A DNA stretch of 64,000 bases from Dehalococcoidia bacterium (GTDB taxonomy: Bacteria; Chloroflexota; Dehalococcoidia; Lucifugimonadales; Lucifugimonadaceae). Positions 1-7,801 of the stretch are shown here, one piece after another; position 1 is the stretch's first letter, and every line of letters starts with the position of its first letter. Position numbers and translations under genes: made by a program. Location of the stretch: contig JAJEAU010000001.1 of NCBI GenBank assembly GCA_022824185.1, positions 109,974 to 173,973 on the forward strand. The letters run 5' to 3'. Below the pieces are notes generated by a model that searched no databases, was not told the origin of the DNA, and saw only the letters and a list, made by a program, of their open reading frames with translations.

Positions 1-660
1 ATTAGCTTCAACTACCTGCGGAGCCATGGGGCTGCTCGGGAGGCAGAAGAGGAGTTCGCTGGACAAGGTGCTGCTGTCTTGAGGCATCGGGCCAATTTGG
101 CGGACGATGCGGCAATCTCGGGATTGGTCGAAGCGGTTGTCGGGAGATTTGGGAAGATCGATATTTTGGTGAACAATGCGGCGTCGGGTGTGATGCGATC
201 GTCGGTCGAGATCACTGAGAAGCACTGGGACTGGACGCAGTCGATAAATGCGAAGGCTCCCTGGCGGCTGGCGGCGCTGGCATCAGCGCACATGCCTGAG
301 GGATCGAGAGTGTTCAACATCTCGTCGCCGGGATCGACCCGTGTCTTGGCTCAGTATTTTCCGGTCGGGGTGTCGAAAGCGGCTTTGGATGCGATTACTC
401 GATATATGGCGATCGATCTTGCGCCGAAGGGGATTGCGGTGAATGGAGTTTCGGCGGGATTTGTCGAGACTGACGCCTTAGACGCGTTTCCGGATGATTT
501 GGGGATCAAGGAGGTGGCGCTTCGACCGACGCCAGCGGGGCGAGCAATCCTGCCTGAGGATGTGGCAAAGGTAGTGGCGATGCTGTGTTCGCCGGATGCC
601 GAGATGATCAGGGGACAGGTGATCGCGGTTGACGGCGGCGAGATGCTCGTGCATCGCTGA
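1..660 (+). CDS. fabL: Enoyl-[acyl-carrier-protein] reductase III, FabL-like SDR (5' end outside window)
   Basis: The reading frame is open from the first base, so the N-terminal Rossmann glycine motif lies off the left edge; the internal TTG at 79 is not the start. Visible in order are NNAASGV, HWDWTQSINAKA, an active-site YFPVGVSK (Tyr-x6-Lys spacing, typical of enoyl reductases rather than the Tyr-x3-Lys of ordinary SDRs), TDALDAFP, TPAGR and MIRGQVIAVDGG. These blocks match the Bacillus FabL family along its length. The family reduces trans-2-enoyl-ACP with NADPH in the last step of fatty acid elongation, in the cytosol. A related enoyl-CoA or other SDR role cannot be excluded. tRNA-Pro follows on the other strand, 18 bases after the stop. 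Confidence 0.8.
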   Translation: MSFNYLRSHGAAREAEEEFAGQGAAVLRHRANLADDAAISGLVEAVVGRFGKIDILVNNAASGVMRSSVEITEKHWDWTQSINAKAPWRLAALASAHMPEGSRVFNISSPGSTRVLAQYFPVGVSKAALDAITRYMAIDLAPKGIAVNGVSAGFVETDALDAFPDDLGIKEVALRPTPAGRAILPEDVAKVVAMLCSPDAEMIRGQVIAVDGGEMLVHR

Positions 661-678
661 GGATTGGCGGTGCCGTCG

Positions 679-753
679 TGGTCGGGGAGGCGGGGGTCGA
701 ACCCGCGACCTCCTGCTCCCAAAGCAGGCGCGCTTCCACTGCGCCACTCCCCG
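679..753 (-). tRNA. tRNA-Pro (anticodon UGG)
   Basis: On the minus strand this folds as a cloverleaf: acceptor CGGGGAG/CTCCCCG, D stem GCGC/GCGC, anticodon stem CCTGC/GCAGG with loop TTTGGGA (anticodon TGG), and T stem GCGGG/CCCGC around TTCGACC. The discriminator is A and the CCA end is encoded (679-681). The T arm and anticodon arm are fully paired. Confidence 0.95.
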
Positions 754-817
754 TGATTCCAATACTATGATTCGATTCTATGTTTCGAGGGACTGAAATC
801 GGGGTCGGCGTGATCTG

Positions 818-2056
818 ATGCGAGTTGTCTGTGATCTGCATTTGCATTCTCGATTTTCTCTGGCGACTAGCAAGTCGCTCGATCTCAGAAGTTTGGCAGA
901 GGGCGGTCGACGAGTCGGTATCGATCTAATGGCGGCTCCGGATTTCACGCATCCGATTTGGCGTGAGGAGATGAGATCGGAACTTGTCGAGGTCGGTGAG
1001 GATGCCGGGATGTTCGTTGCGTTCGGGCGGCACTTCGTGTTGGTGACCGAGGTTTCGTGCGTTTGGCGGCAGGATGGAAGGTCAAGGCGTGTGCATCTTT
1101 TGGTTGCGGCCCCGAGTTTTGAGGCTGTTGACAGGATGTGTGAGAGGTTTGATGGACTTCAGAATCTAGAGTCGGATGGTCGGCCGATATTCAAGATTTC
1201 AGCGGGTGAGTTGTTTGGGATTGTCCGAGATGCGGATTCTCGGTGTGAAGTGATCCCTGCGCACGTGTTTACTCCTTGGTATGGAGTTTTCGGGGCGAAA
1301 TCTGGCTTCGATTCGTTGGATGAGTGTTTCGGGGATTGTGCGAGCGAGGTGTTTGCGGTGGAGACAGGGTTGTCGAGCGATCCTGCGATGCATTGGTCGG
1401 TTGCGGATTCGCGGTCGCGGGCGATCGTTTCTTTTTCAGATGCACATTCGGTGGGATCGCTGGGCCGTGAGGCTACGGTGTTGGATGTTGAGGAGATGAG
1501 TTATGACGCAGTGATTGGTGCGTTGCGGAACCGGCGAGTCGTCGAGACGTATGAGTTCCATCCAGAGCATGGGAAGTATCACCTTGATGGGCATCGGAAA
1601 TGCGGGGTGAGGATGAATCCGGAGGAGTCTTCTGAGGTCGACGGTGTTTGTCCTAGTTGCGGTAAAGGTTTGACCTTAGGGGTGTTGAACAGGGCAACCA
1701 CCATTTCCGAGTTCGGCGTTGCGGATGTTGTCAAGGATGAGGCAGGAATTTGGCGAGATTCGTCAGGCGAACATACTCCGTACCGTCATTTAATCCCATT
1801 ACGGGAGGTTTTGGCGTACACGTTAGGCGTTGGGAAAACGACTAAGCGCGTTGAAACGGCGTATTTCGACTTGGTTGAAGGATTTGGCAGCGAGTTTGAG
1901 GTGTTGTTGTCTGTCGACGAATCCGACATTGTCAGTGTGACCGGACGGGAGGATGTTGCCCGGGCGATCTTGAGGGCGAGAGTCGATGACGTGGTTGTCG
2001 ATGCGGGATACGATGGCGTGTATGGATCTGCAGTGCCCAATGTCGATGTTCGTTGA
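818..2056 (+). CDS. Endonuclease Q (PHP-domain DNA repair nuclease)
   Basis: This 412-residue protein matches the endonuclease Q family, which nicks DNA on the 5' side of deaminated bases (hypoxanthine, uracil, xanthine) and abasic sites. It opens with the PHP metal motif DLHLHS (residues 6-11), followed by the family-specific PAHVFTPWYGVFGAKSGF block (147-164) and SFSDAHS (205-211). A zinc-ribbon-like module follows, with His259-x2-Cys262 and Cys278-x2-Cys281; archaeal members usually have four cysteines, so one ligand here would be histidine. The ATG has only a weak GGGGT upstream. Length agrees with the family (about 400 residues). EndoQ is best known from Archaea and a few Bacilli, so a chloroflexotal copy is notable. 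Function rests on similarity. Confidence 0.82.
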   Translation: MRVVCDLHLHSRFSLATSKSLDLRSLAEGGRRVGIDLMAAPDFTHPIWREEMRSELVEVGEDAGMFVAFGRHFVLVTEVSCVWRQDGRSRRVHLLVAAPSFEAVDRMCERFDGLQNLESDGRPIFKISAGELFGIVRDADSRCEVIPAHVFTPWYGVFGAKSGFDSLDECFGDCASEVFAVETGLSSDPAMHWSVADSRSRAIVSFSDAHSVGSLGREATVLDVEEMSYDAVIGALRNRRVVETYEFHPEHGKYHLDGHRKCGVRMNPEESSEVDGVCPSCGKGLTLGVLNRATTISEFGVADVVKDEAGIWRDSSGEHTPYRHLIPLREVLAYTLGVGKTTKRVETAYFDLVEGFGSEFEVLLSVDESDIVSVTGREDVARAILRARVDDVVVDAGYDGVYGSAVPNVDVR

Positions 2057-2082
2057 CTTGGGAATCACTAGGGAGAAAATCG

Positions 2083-3126
2083 ATGCGAATCGAATCGGTT
2101 AAAGCTGTCTACCCGAACTATCAGAATGTCGCTTCGTCTTGGCGGACTCATCTCTGGCAGATCGTGGTCGAGGTCCGGATGGAAGGAGGAGTGATCGGGT
2201 ACGGATACGGTGGCGGCGGACTGGCTTCATTGCCGGTCGTGAATGGGCATTTTCGGGAGTTGTTGGTTGGGACGGAGGTGAACTCGCCAGACGATGTATT
2301 CGGTATTTGGGATCGGCTTTACTACGAGTCGCTGCCCTACGGGCGTAAGGGCATCGCTATGATGGCGTTGAGTGGTGTGGATTTGGCGATTTGGGATGCG
2401 CTCGGGAAGGCGGAGAAAAAGCCGGTCGCGGAGTTGATCGGAGGCGTGAAGAAGAACCGTATGGAGGTTTATGCGACGGGACCTGATTCGGAGTGGTACG
2501 CGGAGTTGGGCGTGTCGGGTCAGAAGTTGACGCATCGTTGGCGCGGGACGACGGATGATGCTGTGGCGTCGGCGAGGACGGCAAGGAGCGTGATGGGAAA
2601 TCAGGCGAAGGTGATGTTTGATGTCTATATGTCTTGGAATTCGGAAGTGACTATAGGGATGGCCGAGGATTTGGCGGAGTTCGACATTTATTGGTTTGAA
2701 GACGTTCTGACGCCCGATGATGTTCGTGAGCTAGGGGAGTTGCGTCCGAAGGTGGCACCGATCAACTTGGCAGGTGGAGAGCATGAGTTTGGCGTCGCGG
2801 GATTCAGGGAGATCTGCGAACACGGGGCATATGACATTTGGCAACCGGACATTACGTGGTGCGGCGGGATAACTGCAGGGATGCGGATATGCGAGTTGGC
2901 ACGCGAATACGGAGTGCCCGTGGTGCCACATCGAGGTGGCGAAGTTTGGGGTCTGCACCTGATCGCGGCGAACGACGCTTGCGACGATCTGGCGGAGATG
3001 GTGTTGGGGGCGCGGGATTCGGAGGTTGACGACCTGTGGGTTGGGAGTCCTCAGATCGAGGGCGGGAAGTTGTCGATTAGGGATGAGGCTGGGTTTGGGG
3101 TGCGGTTGAACGAGGGTATGTTGTGA
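2083..3126 (+). CDS. Enolase-superfamily sugar-acid dehydratase, L-rhamnonate dehydratase-like
   Basis: A 347-residue member of the mandelate racemase / muconate lactonizing subgroup. Metal ligands are Asp180 (MFDVY), Glu206 (WFEDV) and Glu233 (AGGEHE), with an acid-base dyad Asp256 (QPDITWCGG) and His283 (VVPHRGG). The blocks YATGP, the lysine of GQKLTHRW, DIWQPDITWCGG and the end FGVRLN resemble RhmD, which dehydrates L-rhamnonate to 2-keto-3-deoxy-L-rhamnonate; the precise sugar acid is uncertain. The ATG at 2083 is preferred to an earlier in-frame TTG (2053) because AGGGAGA sits 6 bases upstream. It converges on an HpaI-type aldolase gene 8 bases away, whose known relatives cleave the dehydratase product, so the two may form one pathway. 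Confidence 0.78.
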   Translation: MRIESVKAVYPNYQNVASSWRTHLWQIVVEVRMEGGVIGYGYGGGGLASLPVVNGHFRELLVGTEVNSPDDVFGIWDRLYYESLPYGRKGIAMMALSGVDLAIWDALGKAEKKPVAELIGGVKKNRMEVYATGPDSEWYAELGVSGQKLTHRWRGTTDDAVASARTARSVMGNQAKVMFDVYMSWNSEVTIGMAEDLAEFDIYWFEDVLTPDDVRELGELRPKVAPINLAGGEHEFGVAGFREICEHGAYDIWQPDITWCGGITAGMRICELAREYGVPVVPHRGGEVWGLHLIAANDACDDLAEMVLGARDSEVDDLWVGSPQIEGGKLSIRDEAGFGVRLNEGML

Positions 3127-3134
3127 TTTGTGCC

Positions 3135-3902
3135 TCAGTCTTTGAGCGCGGTAACGATTTCTTCGCAGGCTTGTTTGTAGATGATGGCGTCGACGTTGAT
3201 GGAGATGTATTGAATTCCCAAGTCGATGAGCCATTTGCCCATCTCGACGTCTTTGGCGTAGGAGCCCACTGCCCTGCCCTGTGAACGGGCTTTTGAGGTG
3301 GCATCGCGTAGGGCGGTTTCGACGATGGGGTTGCGGACGTCGCCGGGATAGCCGAGGGATTGAGAGATGTCGTATGGGCCGAGGAAGAGGACGTCGATGC
3401 CGTCGACGGTCATGATGGCTTCTAGGTTGTCGAGCCCGCGTTTGCCTTCTATGTGAACGACGGTCATGGTTTCGTCGTTCTGGCGATCGGTGTGGCCCTC
3501 TCCGTCGTCTGCGAAGTAGTTGCCGGCGCGGGTGAATATTGATAGACCGCGTTCACCGAGGGGTGCGTATTTTGCGGCGTGGACTACGGATTCGGCGTCG
3601 GGTATGGAGTTAATCTGCGGAACTTGGACGCCCTCAGCGCCGATGTCTAGTGCTCGGAGGATGAGGCGTTCGTCGTTGTCGCCGACTCGGATGATGGGGG
3701 CGACGCCGGTGCCTTGGGCTGCGATTACGAGGTCGGTGGCGGATTCGACGGACAAGGGTCCGTGTTCCGTGTCGATGATGCAGAAGTCCATGCCGGCGTA
3801 GCCGAGGGTGTCGATCATGGTGACCGAAGGCACTATGACGAATGGTCCGACGACGGTTTCGCCTGCTTGGAGTTTCTGCTTCAGTTCGCCTCGATTGGGC
3901 AT
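3135..3902 (-). CDS. HpcH/HpaI family class II aldolase
   Basis: A 255-residue pyruvate-type class II aldolase. It shows the catalytic DTEHGP (His47), the IIRVG arginine (Arg72), the metal glutamate in HIEGKRGLDNL and the metal aspartate in GPYDIS. Homologues cleave 4-hydroxy-2-oxoheptanedioate (HpaI) or 2-keto-3-deoxy-L-rhamnonate (RhmA) to pyruvate plus an aldehyde in a metal-dependent retro-aldol reaction; specificity cannot be read from sequence. GAAGGTGA lies just before the ATG. Its neighbour on the opposite strand is a rhamnonate-dehydratase-like gene, which favours a sugar-acid substrate (inference). Confidence 0.82.
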   Translation of the reverse strand: MPNRGELKQKLQAGETVVGPFVIVPSVTMIDTLGYAGMDFCIIDTEHGPLSVESATDLVIAAQGTGVAPIIRVGDNDERLILRALDIGAEGVQVPQINSIPDAESVVHAAKYAPLGERGLSIFTRAGNYFADDGEGHTDRQNDETMTVVHIEGKRGLDNLEAIMTVDGIDVLFLGPYDISQSLGYPGDVRNPIVETALRDATSKARSQGRAVGSYAKDVEMGKWLIDLGIQYISINVDAIIYKQACEEIVTALKD

Positions 3903-3936
3903 GTAATCACCTTCTTGGGTTCACAAGTTTGATCGA

Positions 3937-5163
3937 CTAAGCGACGATCAGTGGCACGATGGTTTCTGCGGTTGTGATACCACCATGCATCGATTGTAAA
4001 GTGAGACCCTCTTCGGAATCGGAGGCGTAGATTGACCATTTGCCTCTCGAGAGGGCGAAGAAATCGCCCATTCTGGCTCGAGCGGCGTCAGAAACGAGGT
4101 ATGCGGGGCCGAAAAGCCCTAGGTCTATCGCATCTGCGCTTCGCATCAAGATGAATTGATGTCCCAAGGCAGCATCGAACAGGTCTTGAAAAGCGCGTTC
4201 CGATCCAGGTTTGGTGTGGAAGAAGAGGGTTCGAGGTTCGCCGGCGGGGACGCATGTTAGGTGTTGGCTGATAGGTGAAGAAGGCGTTAGAGAAGTCCAG
4301 CATTCGTCGGGGCTGTCGAGGTGGCCGTGGTCGGCGGTGGCGATAAATCTGGCTTTTCCTTGGAGGGCATTCCCGAGGGCTTCGATTAACGCGGTGGCGC
4401 GTCGAACTGCGGTCCTGGTGATGGGATGGGTTGTCCCATAAGCGTGTGCGGAGCTGTCGACTTCGGTCCAGTAGACGTACGTGAACGACGTGTCGGCGGC
4501 GTTGGCGATTGTGTCTAGGACGTGATCCGTGATTTGCGTAAGGTAGTCGCCTTTGGAGTCGTAGCCTGATGTGTGGGTTTGTCCGTACATCTGAGTTGTT
4601 GTAGTCGCGGCTAGTTCGTTCTCGACAACAAAGGCGAAGGATCCCGTGTTTCGGAATGGGATCATGGGGGCGAAAAGGAGTTCCAAAGGGCTGAATCCGA
4701 CTTCGTGCAGCGGTTGACCGGTACGGGTGAGGCGCCACGGCAACGGTTGGATGCGTTCGCCAAGGCGGGTTATGTGTACGTCCCAGCCAAGGTTCCCGTG
4801 GGTTCCCGGCCAACGGCCGGTTGCGAGGGACATTAGGTTTGGCCCGGTGGAGGTCGGAAACGTGGCGCACGTGGTCTGTGCGATGTTTCTGCGAACGTAG
4901 GAATCCTCTTGTAGAGTGTCAACGAAGTTCATTCCGAAACCGTCGACTAGAAGGAGGACGATGTGGTCGGGTTGACCGAACGTTTCGATGAGGTTCTGCC
5001 CTGCCGTTTGGGTGGCGTCGTCGAAGGTCTCGGGTTGGAGAACGCCGAGGGCACTTCCTGCGGCGTAGCCTACGGCGGCGTTAGTGGGGGAATCGTGATC
5101 TGGGATGACTGCTTCGAATTCGTCATCGATCGCGGCGATAAGGTCGGGTTTGCTATTGATCAT
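3937..5163 (-). CDS. Alkaline phosphatase superfamily phosphodiesterase (NPP-like)
   Basis: A 408-residue protein with the metal-binding plan of nucleotide pyrophosphatase/phosphodiesterases. Visible are LLLVDGFG (Asp74), a nucleophile region ATFPTST with threonines 104-106, the second metal set in TEVDSSAHAYG, and TADHGH. No signal peptide is visible, so it is probably cytosolic, unlike many secreted family members. Substrates in this family are phosphodiesters or phosphomonoesters such as nucleotides, so the exact reaction is open. It lies 34 bases downstream of the aldolase start on the same strand, in a likely operon with it. Confidence 0.75.
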   Translation of the reverse strand: MINSKPDLIAAIDDEFEAVIPDHDSPTNAAVGYAAGSALGVLQPETFDDATQTAGQNLIETFGQPDHIVLLLVDGFGMNFVDTLQEDSYVRRNIAQTTCATFPTSTGPNLMSLATGRWPGTHGNLGWDVHITRLGERIQPLPWRLTRTGQPLHEVGFSPLELLFAPMIPFRNTGSFAFVVENELAATTTTQMYGQTHTSGYDSKGDYLTQITDHVLDTIANAADTSFTYVYWTEVDSSAHAYGTTHPITRTAVRRATALIEALGNALQGKARFIATADHGHLDSPDECWTSLTPSSPISQHLTCVPAGEPRTLFFHTKPGSERAFQDLFDAALGHQFILMRSADAIDLGLFGPAYLVSDAARARMGDFFALSRGKWSIYASDSEEGLTLQSMHGGITTAETIVPLIVA

Positions 5164-5235
5164 TGGGGGTTTCTTCGAATTGGGGGATGGCTGTTCTCAA
5201 GAATAATGGGACTGAGGAGTCGTACCCTTTTACAG

Positions 5236-6162
5236 ATGCCCAACTTGAATTCCAAAGCGACTGTCATGTTCCTGGGGACGGGGACATCGGAAGGCATCCC
5301 CAGGGTGACGTGTTTGACGGCTGATCCCCCGACGTGTCCGGTCTGTACGGACGCGATGCGGCCCGGATCTAAGAATCGGCGAAGGAATACGGGAATCGTC
5401 ATTCAACGTGAGCAGGATGATGGTCCGCCGATAAACATCATCATCGATGTCGGCAAGTTCTTTTACCAAGCAGCGATCGAATGGTTTCCGAAGCATGCGA
5501 TCAGGTCGTTGGACGCCGTGGTTCTGACGCACGCACACGCTGATTCTGCGGGTGGGTTGGATGATCTTCGAGATTGGACGAACACGATGCGATTTGCACT
5601 GGGCGACGAACATGCGGCACCTTTGGTTCGAGGTGGTCAAGCGAGGATACCGATCTATTTGAGGGAAATGGATTTGGATATTGTTTCCAAGACGGCCTAC
5701 TACTTGGTCGATCGGACGCAGATGACGAGTGGTGGGACGGTGGCGATTTTGGATTTTCAGACGATTGGCAATGAGGCGATTGACGTCTACGGCACGGAGG
5801 TATTGCCGTTAGAGGTTCCACACGGTCCGGACTACTCATGCAACGGGTACCGGATTGGTGATCTGGCGTATATATCGGATGCTTCGGACGTTCCGGATGC
5901 GATTCTGGACCTGATCTCCGATGTCGACACGTTGGTGATAGACGCGTTGAGGCCCGAGCGAACGCATGGTTCGCATTTGACGACGGAACAAGCCGTTGAC
6001 TACGCGAAGAGGGTTCGACCACGGCGGACGCTGTTGACCGATGCGGCGCACGGGATCGATCACTATAGGATGAACGCCTTTCTGCGAGATCCGGGTGTCA
6101 ACGACGGTCTGGATATTCAATACGCATACGATGGTATGAGTATCGAGATCGAGGTTAAGTGA
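5236..6162 (+). CDS. PhnP-like metallo-beta-lactamase-fold hydrolase
   Basis: The 308-residue product begins FLGTGTSEGIP and has a cysteine cluster (Cys26, Cys34, Cys37) followed by RPGSKNRRRNTG, as in PhnP-like phosphodiesterases that carry a structural zinc. The metal motif is THAHADSAGGLDDLR (His99, His101, Asp103); the residue after Asp is Ser where classical MBL enzymes have His, a variation common in this subfamily. Later blocks are VPHGPDYSCNGYRIG, YISDAS and the C-terminal TDAAHGIDH. The family hydrolyses cyclic or linear phosphodiesters. The open frame extends upstream to 4963, but this overlaps the divergent phosphatase gene; homology starts at about 5236, and ATG 5206 is an alternative. 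No good ribosome site supports either. Confidence 0.78.
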   Translation: MPNLNSKATVMFLGTGTSEGIPRVTCLTADPPTCPVCTDAMRPGSKNRRRNTGIVIQREQDDGPPINIIIDVGKFFYQAAIEWFPKHAIRSLDAVVLTHAHADSAGGLDDLRDWTNTMRFALGDEHAAPLVRGGQARIPIYLREMDLDIVSKTAYYLVDRTQMTSGGTVAILDFQTIGNEAIDVYGTEVLPLEVPHGPDYSCNGYRIGDLAYISDASDVPDAILDLISDVDTLVIDALRPERTHGSHLTTEQAVDYAKRVRPRRTLLTDAAHGIDHYRMNAFLRDPGVNDGLDIQYAYDGMSIEIEVK

Positions 6163-6186
6163 AGACCGAACCGGTGTTCCGGGCGA

Positions 6187-6927
6187 CTAGGACTGCGCGT
6201 CGCGTTCTGCCCTGTATTGGGCGATTACGGCGTCGTCGGGTGGGTAGTATTTGCCAGGTGTGAGGTTTTCGCGGTCGAGTCGGGCGCGGATCCACTCTTC
6301 GAGGTCGTCGTATTCGATCGCTTTTTGTGCGATGTCTTGGGCGACGACACGGGGGATGCACACGACGCCGTCGTCATCGGCGACGATGTAGTCTCCGGGT
6401 TTGACGAGGACGCCGTCGCAGTTGATGGCATCGTTGGTGGAGTATGGCGTGCCGACGCGGGTGCCTAGGGAGGAAGTCTTGTCGTAGCCGTAGAGAGCGA
6501 CGCCGTAGTCCTTAACTGTGTGCATGTCGCGGATACCGCCGTCGCATACAAGACCATCGATTCCTCGTTGCTTCAGACGGAGGAACTTGATGTCGCCGCC
6601 GATGGACATCCATTTTGTTCGCATCGACTCCATCACGATGACGTCACCCGGACCTCCGAGTTCGAACGCGGCGTATTCGGGAGATTCTTCTCCTCCTGGT
6701 TGTTCGGCCATTAGATCGGGGCGCGCAGGAAGGAAACGGACGGTGATGGCGCGGGCGACGAGACGGACGCCGGGGTTCATGGTCTTGATATTGGCCATGT
6801 AGACGTAACGGGGGTCGTGTCCGTTACGTGCCAAGATGTCGACGACTGCCGTCGAGTTGACGGTCTTCAACTTGTCGATGGTGGCTTGATCGAGGACGTG
6901 TTCTGGGGTTGGTTGGATGATGGCCAA
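6187..6927 (-). CDS. RraA-like protein / 4-hydroxy-4-methyl-2-oxoglutarate aldolase family
   Basis: A 246-residue RraA-fold protein. The diagnostic stretch runs from GGDIKFLRLK through RGIDGLVCDGGIRD, giving the substrate-binding glycines and the Arg-Asp pair needed for metal-dependent aldolase or oxaloacetate decarboxylase activity. Family members are either class II aldolases of aromatic degradation (products pyruvate and another 2-oxoacid) or the E. coli RNase E inhibitor RraA. The intact catalytic pair and the catabolic setting favour an aldolase. The start is TTG, as no ATG lies nearby; GGAG is 11 bases upstream. It converges on the MBL hydrolase gene. Confidence 0.75.
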   Translation of the reverse strand: MAIIQPTPEHVLDQATIDKLKTVNSTAVVDILARNGHDPRYVYMANIKTMNPGVRLVARAITVRFLPARPDLMAEQPGGEESPEYAAFELGGPGDVIVMESMRTKWMSIGGDIKFLRLKQRGIDGLVCDGGIRDMHTVKDYGVALYGYDKTSSLGTRVGTPYSTNDAINCDGVLVKPGDYIVADDDGVVCIPRVVAQDIAQKAIEYDDLEEWIRARLDRENLTPGKYYPPDDAVIAQYRAERDAQS

Positions 6928-7014
6928 GGGTCTCGGGGCTCCGTGGTAAATGATTGACGATACGCAGTTTTAGATTCTAGATATACCGCGCGCGGTCGAG
7001 ATTGAAGGGTAGCC

Positions 7015-7362
7015 TCAATCTCTTGTGACGAACTCCTCGCCTTCATCGGCTAGTTGCGCGAAGTTTGTGATTCCGATTTCACCCTCGGGGAACTCCGCGG
7101 TGATTTTGAGTTTGCCACCCACCGCCTCAATGTAAGAACGGAGACTCGAGATATAGGTATCTGTCCGTTGCTCCATCTTCGAGACGGCGGGTTGGTTGAC
7201 GTTGAGGGTTGCTGCCAAGTCCTGTTGGGTCAATGCTCGAGCGCGCCGCAGTTCATGCAACGGCATCTCGGCAATCATGTTGTTGGTCGCCGAGTCGATG
7301 CGACGGCGCCGTTCGGGCGAGAAGTTCTTGGTCAGTTCGCTCCATGGCTTATGGCCGGCCAT
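7015..7362 (-). CDS. higA: HigA-type antitoxin, XRE-family HTH
   Basis: A 115-residue protein with a helix-turn-helix LTQQDLAATLNVNQPAVSKMEQR in its centre, typical of XRE-family antitoxins. The C-terminal part (IEAVGGKLKITAEF) is the usual HigA-type extension. It is translationally coupled to the upstream toxin gene: the toxin stop and this start share one base in TGATG. In this family the antitoxin both neutralises the toxin and represses the operon; a palindrome just upstream of the toxin start is a candidate operator. The toxin-first order is the hallmark of HigBA systems. Confidence 0.85.
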   Translation of the reverse strand: MAGHKPWSELTKNFSPERRRRIDSATNNMIAEMPLHELRRARALTQQDLAATLNVNQPAVSKMEQRTDTYISSLRSYIEAVGGKLKITAEFPEGEIGITNFAQLADEGEEFVTRD

Positions 7363-7721
7363 CAGATCAGTCCTTCCTTTCTTATTTCTTCCACGTATTG
7401 GTCATAGAGACGGTCGGCGATCGGCACGTATTGCTCGTAAAACAGATCGTTCCCAGTCTTGTCTCCCCCGATCAGGAGGATGGCGGTTCGTCTGGGATCA
7501 AACATGTAAAGGGTCCGCAACGGGCGCCCGCCGCTTTGGGTACGAAGCTCGCGCATTGCGCCGTGTCGAGAGCCCCTGATGTCCGAAGAGTAAGGGAACG
7601 GCAGCCTAGGCCCGTATTGCATCAAGAGATTGACGCCTGAAGCCAGCGAATCCTGCTGACGTTCAGATAGGCTTCGCCACCAATCCTCGAACTCGTCTGT
7701 GTATTCGATCTCCCAAGACAT
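7362..7721 (-). CDS. higB: HigB/RelE-type toxin (Gp49-like family)
   Basis: A 119-residue basic protein of the phage-derived Gp49-like / HigB family. Characteristic blocks are WEIEYTDEFEDWW at the start, MRELRTQSGGRPLRTLYMFDPRRTAILLIGGDKTGN in the middle, and a helical YDQYVEEIRKEG tail. Relatives are ribosome-dependent mRNA interferases. The gene is immediately followed by its antitoxin. There is no ribosome-binding sequence before the ATG (the upstream bases are AATAAAATGCA), and the likely -10 element is only a few bases away, so the message may be leaderless. Confidence 0.85.
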   Translation of the reverse strand: MSWEIEYTDEFEDWWRSLSERQQDSLASGVNLLMQYGPRLPFPYSSDIRGSRHGAMRELRTQSGGRPLRTLYMFDPRRTAILLIGGDKTGNDLFYEQYVPIADRLYDQYVEEIRKEGLI

Positions 7722-7729
7722 TGCATTTT

Positions 7730-7745
7730 ATTCTATAAATGGAAT
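7730..7745 (-). promoter_or_regulatory. Candidate HigA operator overlapping higBA promoter
   Basis: The 16-base element ATTCTATAAATGGAAT is an imperfect palindrome (12 of 16 positions symmetric, outer arms ATTC/GAAT) ending 8 bases before the higB ATG. On the minus strand it overlaps AT-rich -10 candidates (TATAGA, TAGAAT), and a TTGACG lies upstream. Autoregulatory sites in HigBA operons sit at this place. This is inferred from position and symmetry only. Confidence 0.4.
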
Positions 7746-7801
7746 AGTCGTCAAGTGGAATGTCAGAGAATTTGCGTACTCCGAAACGGGTTCCATTCGG
7801 A

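Noticed and set aside
3127..3134. Bidirectional terminator between the convergent dehydratase and aldolase genes
   Set aside because: Only 8 bases, with no stem-loop; likewise none at the other convergent gene ends (35385-35408, 42400-42420, 50477-50505).
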